This document shows, in pieces, positions 1 to 5,818 of a stretch of 8,530 bases of DNA. This DNA comes from Acetobacteraceae bacterium (GTDB lineage Bacteria > Pseudomonadota > Alphaproteobacteria > Acetobacterales > Acetobacteraceae), in contig JAIYAI010000357.1 in assembly GCA_027489135.1 (NCBI GenBank), positions 1 to 8,530 on the forward strand. The letters run 5' to 3'. Each line of letters begins with the position of its first letter. Position 1 is the first letter of the stretch. Under the pieces are notes generated by a model. It was not told the origin of the DNA and searched no databases. It saw nothing but the letters and a program-made list of their open reading frames with translations. Position numbers and translations under genes: made by a program.

Positions 1-113
1 AGCGCCGGCAAGGCCACGCCCACGCCGAGCCGGTGCGTACCGCCTTGCGGCCGCGCCGCGCCGCCCGCCGTCGCGCCATCCCTTGCTGGTCGGATCATGC
101 CAGGGGCCGAGCC

Positions 114-160
114 TAGAGCGTCATCGCCGGAGGTGGAATCACCGAAGGGGTGAATCACGC
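114..160. repeat. Candidate dispersed intergenic repeat with small hairpin
   Basis: The element starts with TAGAGCGTCATC (114-125). Two similar boxes follow: GGTGGAATCACC (132-143) and GGTGAATCACGC (149-160). The inner TCACC and GGTGA can pair into a five-base-pair hairpin. The TAGAGCGT-ATC opening resembles short intergenic repeats common in alphaproteobacterial genomes. This match is from memory and there is only one copy in the window, so dispersal is inferred. Confidence 0.35.
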
Positions 161-237
161 GACACATCATGGTCCAGCCCCCCGGTCCCTGTGCGGAATG
201 GGCCGCCCGCCGCGCCTCCCCGCAGCGGCACGGCCGG

Positions 238-272
238 CGGCTGTCGCAAAGTGGCAAGCCCGGCTGTCGCAA
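238..272. promoter_or_regulatory. 12-bp direct repeat, candidate regulator binding site
   Basis: CGGCTGTCGCAA occurs twice without mismatch, at 238-249 and 261-272. The copies start 23 bp apart, about two helical turns. Between them, 250-257 (AGTGGCAA) matches six of the eight bases of TGTCGCAA. Direct repeats about two turns apart suit AraC-family activators, which place two helix-turn-helix motifs per monomer on one DNA face. An AraC-type gene starts 240 bp downstream. The link to that protein is inferred. No promoter hexamers are evident nearby. Confidence 0.4.
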
Positions 273-511
273 TAGGAGAAGCGGCGCCGGGACCAGGACG
301 CCGAGATAGGCGCGGGTCGCCGCCCCTCGCGGCGATCGCGCGACGGCGGGAGTGACGGCATGGGCGGGGCTGGCGAGACAATCGTGGTGGACTCAGGCGC
401 CCGGCGGGACCGCGGGGAGCCGGCCATCCCCGCCGCCCGGGGCCCCGAGACGGGGGCACCGCGCCCGCGGCGCCGCGCCCTCCGGCGTTCCCGTTCCCCC
501 GGAGTCGCGCG

Positions 512-1012
512 ATGAGCGCCACCCTGCTGCGGAACCCCGCGCCGCCCCTCGGCACGCTGGCGGAGACGCATCTGCGGCGCCTTGCCATCGTACAGCAGGC
601 CGAGGCCATCCTCGTCCAGGGCCCGCCCGCGGCCGCCGCGCTGCGGCTGCAGACGACCTGCCGGAGGCTCGGCATCTCGCCCCGGGCGCTGCACACAGCC
701 TTCGTCACGGTGCATGGCGTGAGCCCGGGCCGCTACCTGCGAGACCGTCGCCTCGCCCTGGTGCGGGAGGTGCTGCGCGCCGCGCCGGAACGCCGCAGCG
801 CGGTGAAGCGGGCGGCCCTGGCGATCGGCTTCCGCCACCTCGGCCACTTCTCCCGCGCCTACCGGGACCTCTTCGGGGAACTGCCGTCCGAGACCATCGC
901 ACGGGCACTGTGCGATGGCGGGGCGGCCGGACCGTCCCCGGCGCCGTCGCCGCCGGCGGCGACCCTGGCGCCGCCTGCAGCAGCAGCGCGGCAAACGCCC
1001 CCGGCGCCGTGA
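512..1012 (+). CDS. AraC-family DNA-binding protein, free-standing HTH domain
   Basis: This 166-residue protein is essentially only the AraC/XylS DNA-binding domain. The first helix-turn-helix is at about residues 46-80 (TCRRLGISPRALHTAF, then the typical GVSPGRYLRDRRL linker helix). The second is at about 98-128 and ends in the family signature GFRHLGHFSRAYRDLFGELPSET. Family members usually have around 300 residues with an N-terminal sensing or dimerisation domain. Here fewer than 25 residues precede the conserved part, and the upstream DNA shows no sensor domain in any frame. The start is supported by GGAG at 501-504, seven bases before the ATG. After about residue 130 the protein becomes a Pro/Ala-rich tail that crosses a hairpin and overlaps the end of the convergent hydrolase gene. 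It probably regulates transcription; the target is unknown. It may be a truncated relic, but an intact frame with a good ribosome site argues that it is expressed. Confidence 0.8.
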   Translation: MSATLLRNPAPPLGTLAETHLRRLAIVQQAEAILVQGPPAAAALRLQTTCRRLGISPRALHTAFVTVHGVSPGRYLRDRRLALVREVLRAAPERRSAVKRAALAIGFRHLGHFSRAYRDLFGELPSETIARALCDGGAAGPSPAPSPPAATLAPPAAAARQTPPAP

Positions 1013-1652
1013 TGTTCGGGCTGTGGCTGGCATCCATGCTGTGAAAGCGCCAGGCCGCGTCGGTGCGGAAGCGCTCGGCGAACTGCGCGAAGACGTCGGG
1101 CCGCCCCTCCTTCCGCGTGCAGTGGATATAGGTTCGCGGGAAGGCCGGCGTTCCGCCTCGGTGCGCCAGCTTCTGGGAGAAGCAGCGCGTCGGCTGGTGG
1201 CGCCGGCGCGAGGTGATCCAGGCCATGTCCTCCGGCGCCGTGTCCGACGCGGATGGCAGGGGCGGACGCAGCCAGCCTTCCACCAGATCGGGCGGCATCG
1301 GCGCGCCGGTCAGGTCGTCCAGCGACTGGCCCGGCGCCGGGACGAAGGCGTCGAGATAGACAAGGTGCCTGACCCGGTCCGCGACGCGGTCGGCGACGCC
1401 GGTCGCCACCATGCCGCCATAGCTGTGCCCGACCAGCACGAAGTCCCTGAGGTCCTCGTACTCCACCACCGCGAGCACGTCGGCGATGTGCGTCTCGAGG
1501 TCGACCAGGGGATGCGCGAGATGCGCGCGCTCTCCGAGGCCGGTGTAGGTCGGCGTGAAGACCTCGTGCCCCGCTTCGCGCAGCAACGGGCGGACCTTCT
1601 TCCAGGCCCAGCCCGCGGACCAGGCGCCGTGGCAGATGAGGTAGGTGGCCAT
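705..1652 (-). CDS. Alpha/beta-fold hydrolase (esterase-like) with non-family C-terminal extension
   Basis: Residues 1-228 form a compact alpha/beta hydrolase of the type that resembles plant methylesterase/hydroxynitrile lyase proteins. The oxyanion-side motif HGAW is at 8-11, the nucleophile elbow GHSYGG has Ser77, and the likely catalytic His210 is in DASHSPN. The acid is probably near residue 186 (RPDVF) but is not certain. YTGLGERAHL and VYLDAFVPAPGQS are also typical of this group. Such proteins usually stop after the helix seen here as AFAALLLQAA (ending near base 971), at about 235 residues. This frame continues for 87 residues of Arg/Pro/Gly-rich sequence antisense to the AraC gene, which suggests loss of the normal stop. 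AGAGGAA at 1661-1667 lies eight bases from the ATG and touches the stop codon of the TMEM43 gene upstream, so translation of the two may be linked. The substrate is unknown, probably a small ester; the protein is cytoplasmic, with no signal peptide. Confidence 0.83.
   Translation of the reverse strand: MATYLICHGAWSAGWAWKKVRPLLREAGHEVFTPTYTGLGERAHLAHPLVDLETHIADVLAVVEYEDLRDFVLVGHSYGGMVATGVADRVADRVRHLVYLDAFVPAPGQSLDDLTGAPMPPDLVEGWLRPPLPSASDTAPEDMAWITSRRRHQPTRCFSQKLAHRGGTPAFPRTYIHCTRKEGRPDVFAQFAERFRTDAAWRFHSMDASHSPNITAPGAFAALLLQAAPGSPPAATAPGTVRPPRHRTVPVRWSRTAVPRRGPGRRGRSGRGGGSRSPGPPASPRCGVPARRAAPPAPGRGDGLAGSGPGSRHAP
940..972. terminator. GC-rich hairpin between convergent genes, candidate bidirectional terminator
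   Basis: A perfect 18-bp palindrome, GTCGCCGCC followed by GGCGGCGAC, occupies 946-963. It is flanked by GGCGCC at 940-945 and 967-972, which extend the stem to about 15 bp with a CCT bulge at 964-966. It lies between the end of the conserved AraC domain (about 902) and the end of the conserved hydrolase domain (about 971), where a shared terminator would be expected. There is no T-tract, so intrinsic termination is uncertain. Both reading frames currently run through it. Confidence 0.45.
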
Positions 1653-1666
1653 GAGATCGGTTCCTC

Positions 1667-3007
1667 TCAGCGCCGCGGCGGCTGCCAGTTCTGCGGGAAG
1701 AAGCTGCTGCCGCTCTGCTGCGGCGCCTGGCCCGGCGGCGGATTTGGCGACCCGCCCGGAGGCCCATAGCCCGGCATCGTCGGCCCACCCGCCGGCGCAT
1801 ACCCCGGCATCCGCGGCGGCGCCGCCGCCAGCTTCGCCGCCTTGCGGTCCCGCATCAGCTTGGTCACGCCGAAGATCAGCACCGCCCCGAGCGCGAGCAC
1901 CCCGGCGCCGACCAGCGGCCTGACCCAGAGCCAGGCGATGGCGATGGTCAGCGGCGCGAGGATCACCGTCACCAGCAACGCCACCAGCATGGACCCGAAG
2001 CCGGCGATCGACCCGAAGATCGGCACCACGTCCGCCAGCACCACGATCGGCTGCAGGATCATCGCCGCGCCGATGAAGATCACCAGCGCGCCCACGGCGC
2101 GGAGAATCCAGGTGAGGATCGCGTTCGCCTCCTCGGCCTTGCGGATCATCTGCGCCGCGGAGACACGGCCATCCGATGCCATCAGCAGCGCATCGCCGGC
2201 CCGGGTCTGGAAGGGCTCAAAGCCGCCGCCGGCCGCCTGCTGGCCGAGCACGCTCGCCTCCGCGGTGCGCGCCACCTGGAAGGTCACCCGCAGGTCGCCG
2301 AGGCGCGGCGCGCTGGGATCGCCGGTCTGGAAGCCGCCCTCGATCGGCGTCGCGCCGGGCCGCTGTGGCACCTGCTCCGCCGGCAGGGGCTGGAAGGCGC
2401 CGAGCTGGCCCAGCACGGCCTCGGTCAGCGGCCAGGCCCCGAGGCGCCCCTGCTGCGCCGTGAAGACCTGGGTGCGGTTCGGCATGGGCGGGTTCGCATG
2501 CCCCGAGGGGTTGCGGAACTGGCTGCTGTCGATCGCCTGGTCGGACCAGCCGCGGGTGTAGCTGTAGGTCGTCACCGTCTCCTGCCCGCCGCCGAGCTTG
2601 CTGCGGGTCTCGGAGTGCCGCTCCTCCTTCCACTGGTACATCTCGACGGTGCGGCGGAGGCGCGTGGCGCCATCGACGCGGACGGCGAAGACGGGGTCGG
2701 CAAGCTGCGGCAGGCCGGTGACCGCCCCGCTGACATGCACGAAGCGCCCGTCATTGGCGGGATCGATCCGGTCCGCCGGCGCCTCCACGACGAGGTGGGC
2801 GCCTTCGGAGAGCGAGCGCGCGGTCTGCACGGCGCGGCCCTCGTTCCAGGCGAGCAGGGCGATGCCGCCGGGGATCAGCAGCAGCCCGAAGAGCACGCCC
2901 ATCAGCGCGCCGCCGATGCGGCTGAACCAGGACTTCGTCGTGGTCTCGGTGACGCTGTCGCCGGTGACGTCGCCGCCCCAGCTGCCGTTGCCGTCGCTGT
3001 CCGACAT
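1667..3007 (-). CDS. TMEM43/LUMA family membrane protein
   Basis: This 446-residue protein is a bacterial member of the TMEM43 (LUMA, formerly DUF1625) family. A polar N-terminus with the family-like ETTTKSWFSRIGGA stretch leads into membrane segment one (about 31-53), followed by WNEGRAVQTARSLSEGA, a hallmark of the family. A large domain (about 54-298), predicted to be periplasmic, includes MYQWKEERHSETR and YSYTRGWSD. Three further hydrophobic segments follow, at about 299-325, 335-361 and 364-382, with the characteristic ADVVPIFGSIAGFG loop and AWLWVRPL. The last 60 residues form a Pro/Gly-rich, probably cytoplasmic tail with two MPGY units (400-403 and 411-414), ending in FFPQNWQPPRR. 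GGGGGAAG at 3015-3022 supports this start. The human homologue is an inner-nuclear/ER membrane protein; the biochemical role of bacterial members is not established. It sits 14 bp upstream of the hydrolase and is probably cotranscribed with it. Confidence 0.9.
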   Translation of the reverse strand: MSDSDGNGSWGGDVTGDSVTETTTKSWFSRIGGALMGVLFGLLLIPGGIALLAWNEGRAVQTARSLSEGAHLVVEAPADRIDPANDGRFVHVSGAVTGLPQLADPVFAVRVDGATRLRRTVEMYQWKEERHSETRSKLGGGQETVTTYSYTRGWSDQAIDSSQFRNPSGHANPPMPNRTQVFTAQQGRLGAWPLTEAVLGQLGAFQPLPAEQVPQRPGATPIEGGFQTGDPSAPRLGDLRVTFQVARTAEASVLGQQAAGGGFEPFQTRAGDALLMASDGRVSAAQMIRKAEEANAILTWILRAVGALVIFIGAAMILQPIVVLADVVPIFGSIAGFGSMLVALLVTVILAPLTIAIAWLWVRPLVGAGVLALGAVLIFGVTKLMRDRKAAKLAAAPPRMPGYAPAGGPTMPGYGPPGGSPNPPPGQAPQQSGSSFFPQNWQPPRR

Positions 3008-3060
3008 GCCCGCGCTTCCCCCATCGCCTGCACGGGGCAGCGTAGCGTGACGCGACGCCT

Positions 3061-3116
3061 TGGGGGAGGCGGCGCCACCCCCATCCCCGACCCTCCCCCC
3101 GCCGGCGGGGGAAGGG
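3061..3116. terminator. GC-rich palindromes in the oxygenase-TMEM43 gap
   Basis: CCCTCCCCCCGCC (3091-3103) and GGCGGGGGAAGGG (3104-3116) form a 26-bp inverted repeat with one mismatch and no spacer. It begins two bases after the oxygenase stop codon on the minus strand. A second possible stem pairs TGGGGG (3061-3066) with CCCCCA (3078-3083). The position suits transcription termination or transcript-end stabilisation between the oxygenase and TMEM43 genes, but there is no T-tract. The 3080-3116 stretch also resembles GC-rich dispersed intergenic repeats of alphaproteobacteria, so it may be a mobile repeat unit instead. Strand and function are not settled. Confidence 0.45.
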
Positions 3117-3118
3117 GG

Positions 3119-4117
3119 TCACTCCAGTGGCTTGCGCGCCTGGGCGGCGGAGGATTTCGCCCGCCAATGCGCACCGCTGCTGATCGGTGCGTATTGCGCC
3201 GGCCGCTCGGCCGAGACGCAGGACGGCAGCGCCGCGATCTCCGCGTCGTAATTGGGCTGGTGGAAGAAGACGAGGGAGATGCGCCGGCTGCCCAGCGCCT
3301 GGTCGCGCGGCGGGTTCACCACGCGATGCATGGTCGAGACCCAGCGGTCATTGGTCCATTGCGCCATCAGGTCACCGATGTTCACCACCAGCGCGCCGGG
3401 ACGATACGCCACGTCGCGCCAGGCGCCGGCCGCGTCGCGCACCTGCAGGCCACCCGGCGCGTCCTCGACCCGCACGATGGTCAGGCTGCCGTAGTCGGAA
3501 TGCGCGCCGGCGCGGAGCTGGCCCTCCGCCGGGGCGTCGGGCTGGTCGGGGTAGTTGATGAAGCGCATGGCGCTGATGTGCCGGTCGATGAAGGGCGCGA
3601 AATGGTCCTCCGGCAGGTCGAGCGCGAGGGCGAAGGCCTGCATCAGCGTCGCCGCCAGCCCCTCCATGGCGCGGTAGTAGGCGGTGACCGTCGCCTCGAA
3701 GCCCGGGGGCCGGACGGGCCAGAGATTGGCGGCGAAGTGGGACGCGCCCCAGCCCTCCTCCCAATAGGGGCCGGTGCCGCCCGGCGGCGGGCCGAAGGTG
3801 ATGTTCTCCTGCAGGTCGGGCGGCGTCGCCTTGCCGATGCTGGCGGCCAGCGCCTGGTGCGCCAGGCTGACCCAGCCGCGGCCGATGGTGGGGCTGGGCC
3901 GCCGGATCGTCGCCTTCTCCTCCACGGGCAGGTCGAAGAAGGCCTTCGCCGCGGCATAGGTGCCGTCGATCAGGGGATCGGGCACGCCATGCCCGCCGAC
4001 GAGGAGAAATCCGATCTCCTCGCAGGCCCGGCCGATCCGGCGTGCCACCTCCAGCCGCTCCGCCACGCCACCGAGGCGAAAGGGGGTGAGGTCGATGGTC
4101 GGGACGATATCGGTCAT
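3119..4117 (-). CDS. 2-oxoglutarate/Fe(II)-dependent oxygenase, isopenicillin-N-synthase-like
   Basis: This 332-residue protein has the two-part architecture of the IPNS/plant-type dioxygenases. The N-terminal DIOX_N region (about 5-120) contains VPTIDLTPF and ACEEIGFLLVGGHGV, and the C-terminal jelly-roll domain spans about 178-285. The iron-binding facial triad is complete: His206 and Asp208 in AHSDYGSLT and His264 in TMHRVV. Arg279 and Ser281 (RRIS) form the usual RxS pair for the 2-oxoglutarate carboxylate, so this is more likely a 2OG-using oxygenase than a true IPNS. Such enzymes hydroxylate, desaturate or cyclise small molecules in the cytoplasm; the substrate here cannot be told. Length is normal. 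GGGAG at 4126-4130, eight bases from the ATG, supports the start. The gene follows phoD after 46 bp and may be cotranscribed with it. Confidence 0.9.
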   Translation of the reverse strand: MTDIVPTIDLTPFRLGGVAERLEVARRIGRACEEIGFLLVGGHGVPDPLIDGTYAAAKAFFDLPVEEKATIRRPSPTIGRGWVSLAHQALAASIGKATPPDLQENITFGPPPGGTGPYWEEGWGASHFAANLWPVRPPGFEATVTAYYRAMEGLAATLMQAFALALDLPEDHFAPFIDRHISAMRFINYPDQPDAPAEGQLRAGAHSDYGSLTIVRVEDAPGGLQVRDAAGAWRDVAYRPGALVVNIGDLMAQWTNDRWVSTMHRVVNPPRDQALGSRRISLVFFHQPNYDAEIAALPSCVSAERPAQYAPISSGAHWRAKSSAAQARKPLE

Positions 4118-4163
4118 CGGCGTGGCTCCCTGGACCGCCCCGGCGATGCAGACCCCGTGCCAG

Positions 4164-5765
4164 CTACCCCGCCTGGATGCCCGGCTTCCCCGCCTCCACC
4201 ACGAAGCGACCCCGGTCCTCCCGCGGCGCCCCGCCCCGCGTCACCTGCGGCAGGGCGCGGAACACCACCTCCATCCGCTCCGGCGTCACCTCGTGCAGGC
4301 AGTAGCCGCGGCGGTTGTTGAAGAAGCGGATATGCGGGTTGCGGCGCAGCGTGTCCGGCGTGTTGGCGTTCTGCTCGCTGCCGTCGCCGCCCGAGGAGAT
4401 GGAGGTCGCGACGAACTCCGTCGCCACCACCGGCCCGGCCTCGCCGAGGCGCACCTCGCCGGCCCAGGCATTGTGCACATCCCCGGTCAGCACGACGGCA
4501 TTGGCGATCCGCCGCGCCGCCATGCCCTGTAGCAGGCGGTAGCGCGCAGCCGGGTAGCCGTCCCACTTGTCCATGGCGAGGCCGCCATTCGGGAACTCCC
4601 GCCGCATCAGCATCACCTGCTGCGCCAGTACCTGCCAGGTGGCGCGGCTGCCGCCCATGCCGTCCAGCAGCCAGGCCTCCTGCGCTCGGCCCAGCATCTG
4701 CGCCGTCGGGTTCAGCGACGCCTCGCAGGGGCGCAGCACGCCGTCGCCGCAGGGCTGGTCGTCGCGGTACTGGCGCGTGTCGAGCACGTGGATATCGGCC
4801 AACCCGCCCCAGCCGATGCGGCGATGCGCCAGGATCTGCGGCCCCCGCGGCAGGGCGGAGCGGCGCAGCGGCATGTGCTCGTACCAGGCCTGGAAGGCGG
4901 CGGCGACGCGCAGCGCGAAGACCTCGGGCGGCACCGCGACGGGGAAGCGCGTCGAGCCGTCCTCCTCGGAATGCGGGCCTGCCCAGTTGTTGTCGACCTC
5001 GTGGTCGTCGAAGGAGACGACGAAGGGGTGGGCCTGGTGCGCCGCGGCGAGGTCGGGATCCATCCGGTACTGCGCGTAGCGGCGGCGGTAGTCCTCGAGC
5101 GCGATGGTCTCTTCGCCCTCATGCGTCCGCACGGCGGGCCCCCAGCTCGGCTGGCCCGGCAGCACGCCGCGGTATTCGTAGATGTAGTCGCCATAGTGGA
5201 CGACGAGGTCGAGGTCCTCCTCCTCCGCCACGTGCCGCCAGGCGGTGAAGAAGCCGTGCTCGTAATGCTGGCAGCCGGCGTTGACGAAGCGGAGGCGCTG
5301 CGTCGCGGCCCCCGGTGCAGGGGCGGTGCGGGTGCGGCCGACCTGGCTCTGCTCCCGCCCCGCGCGGAAGCGGTACCAGTAGGGCCGGCCCGGGGCGAGG
5401 CCGGCGACCTCGACATGCACGGCGAAGCCAAGCTCGGGGCGGGCCAGCGCCGTGCCCCGGGCCGCGATGCGGGCGAAGCGCGGGTCCTCGGCGACCTCCC
5501 AGGTCACCTCCAGGGGTGCGGCCGGCATGCCGCCGAGCGGTGCGAGCGGTTCGGGCGCGAGGCGGGTCCAGATCACCACCCCATCCGGCGCCGGTTCCCC
5601 GCTGGCGACGCCGAGGGTGAAGGGATAGCGCCGGAAGCCGAGGCCCGGACCCGCCGGCTGCTGGGCGCGCGCCGGTTGCACCGCGGCCAGCGCAGCGAGG
5701 CCCACCGCACCGCGCAGCAGGCCACGGCGGTGGAGGTCGAGGATGTGGCGGGCGCGGCTGTCCAT
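4164..5765 (-). CDS. PhoD-family alkaline phosphatase/phosphodiesterase, Tat-exported
   Basis: This 533-residue protein carries a twin-arginine signal: HRRGLLRG at 12-19, a hydrophobic stretch, and cleavage probably after Ala34 (PARA-QQ). A PhoD N-terminal beta domain follows (about 47-150, with FTLGVASGEPAPDGVVIWTRL), then the metallophosphatase domain (about 157-510). Metal-site motifs are present in order: NAGCQHYEHG (Cys165, Tyr168), VHYGDYIYE (Asp193), FDDHEVDNNW (253-260) and LTGDVHNAW (Asp429, His431). In characterised PhoD enzymes these bind Fe(III) and Ca(II), and the enzyme releases phosphate from phosphomonoesters and diesters outside the cytoplasm. The frame stays open far upstream inside the MFS gene. 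I chose the ATG at 5765 because it places the Tat signal at the N-terminus and has GGAGAC at 5771-5776 just before it. PhoD genes are often under PhoB control, but I see no clear Pho box here. Confidence 0.93.
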   Translation of the reverse strand: MDSRARHILDLHRRGLLRGAVGLAALAAVQPARAQQPAGPGLGFRRYPFTLGVASGEPAPDGVVIWTRLAPEPLAPLGGMPAAPLEVTWEVAEDPRFARIAARGTALARPELGFAVHVEVAGLAPGRPYWYRFRAGREQSQVGRTRTAPAPGAATQRLRFVNAGCQHYEHGFFTAWRHVAEEEDLDLVVHYGDYIYEYRGVLPGQPSWGPAVRTHEGEETIALEDYRRRYAQYRMDPDLAAAHQAHPFVVSFDDHEVDNNWAGPHSEEDGSTRFPVAVPPEVFALRVAAAFQAWYEHMPLRRSALPRGPQILAHRRIGWGGLADIHVLDTRQYRDDQPCGDGVLRPCEASLNPTAQMLGRAQEAWLLDGMGGSRATWQVLAQQVMLMRREFPNGGLAMDKWDGYPAARYRLLQGMAARRIANAVVLTGDVHNAWAGEVRLGEAGPVVATEFVATSISSGGDGSEQNANTPDTLRRNPHIRFFNNRRGYCLHEVTPERMEVVFRALPQVTRGGAPREDRGRFVVEAGKPGIQAG

Positions 5766-5818
5766 GGCGGGTCTCCGGTCGAGGCGCGCCACCGTATCAG
5801 AGGCGTGTGACCGCTGGT

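Larger units (their letters stand above)
1..511. other. Non-coding or gene-edge region with short repeats
   Basis: This stretch of about 510 bases holds no convincing gene. The open frames crossing it translate into Arg/Pro/Gly-rich strings with no recognisable domain, as expected from stop-poor GC-rich DNA. A leftward gene could begin near the left edge, with minus-strand ATG codons ending at 98 or 79. The visible piece from 98 reads as about 32 residues starting MIRPARDG, but it lacks a Shine-Dalgarno sequence and is too short to judge. The region contains a dispersed-repeat-like element at 114-160 and a direct repeat at 238-272. A Shine-Dalgarno-like AGGAGAA at 274-280 has no start codon at a usable distance. 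I see no terminator with a T-tract and no clear sigma-70 promoter. Confidence 0.55.

Noticed and set aside
1..98. Leftward partial gene starting at 98 (MIRPARDG...)
   Set aside because: Only about 32 residues are visible, with no Shine-Dalgarno sequence and no recognisable motif, so it is mentioned under the left region but not called as a gene.
274..280. AGGAGAA as a ribosome site for a small gene
   Set aside because: No ATG, GTG or TTG occurs at a usable distance downstream.
4118..4163. Terminator between phoD and the oxygenase gene
   Set aside because: The 46-bp gap shows no stable stem followed by a T-run, so cotranscription is the simpler reading.
2498..4321. 607-residue + strand open frame
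   Set aside because: It is antisense to the oxygenase and TMEM43 genes, is rich in Arg/Gly/Ala with His, and has no recognisable fold; the opposite strand has complete catalytic motifs.
4788..5810. 340-residue + strand open frame opposite phoD
   Set aside because: It mirrors the codon pattern of phoD, which carries all the metal-site motifs; no ribosome site or domain is seen.
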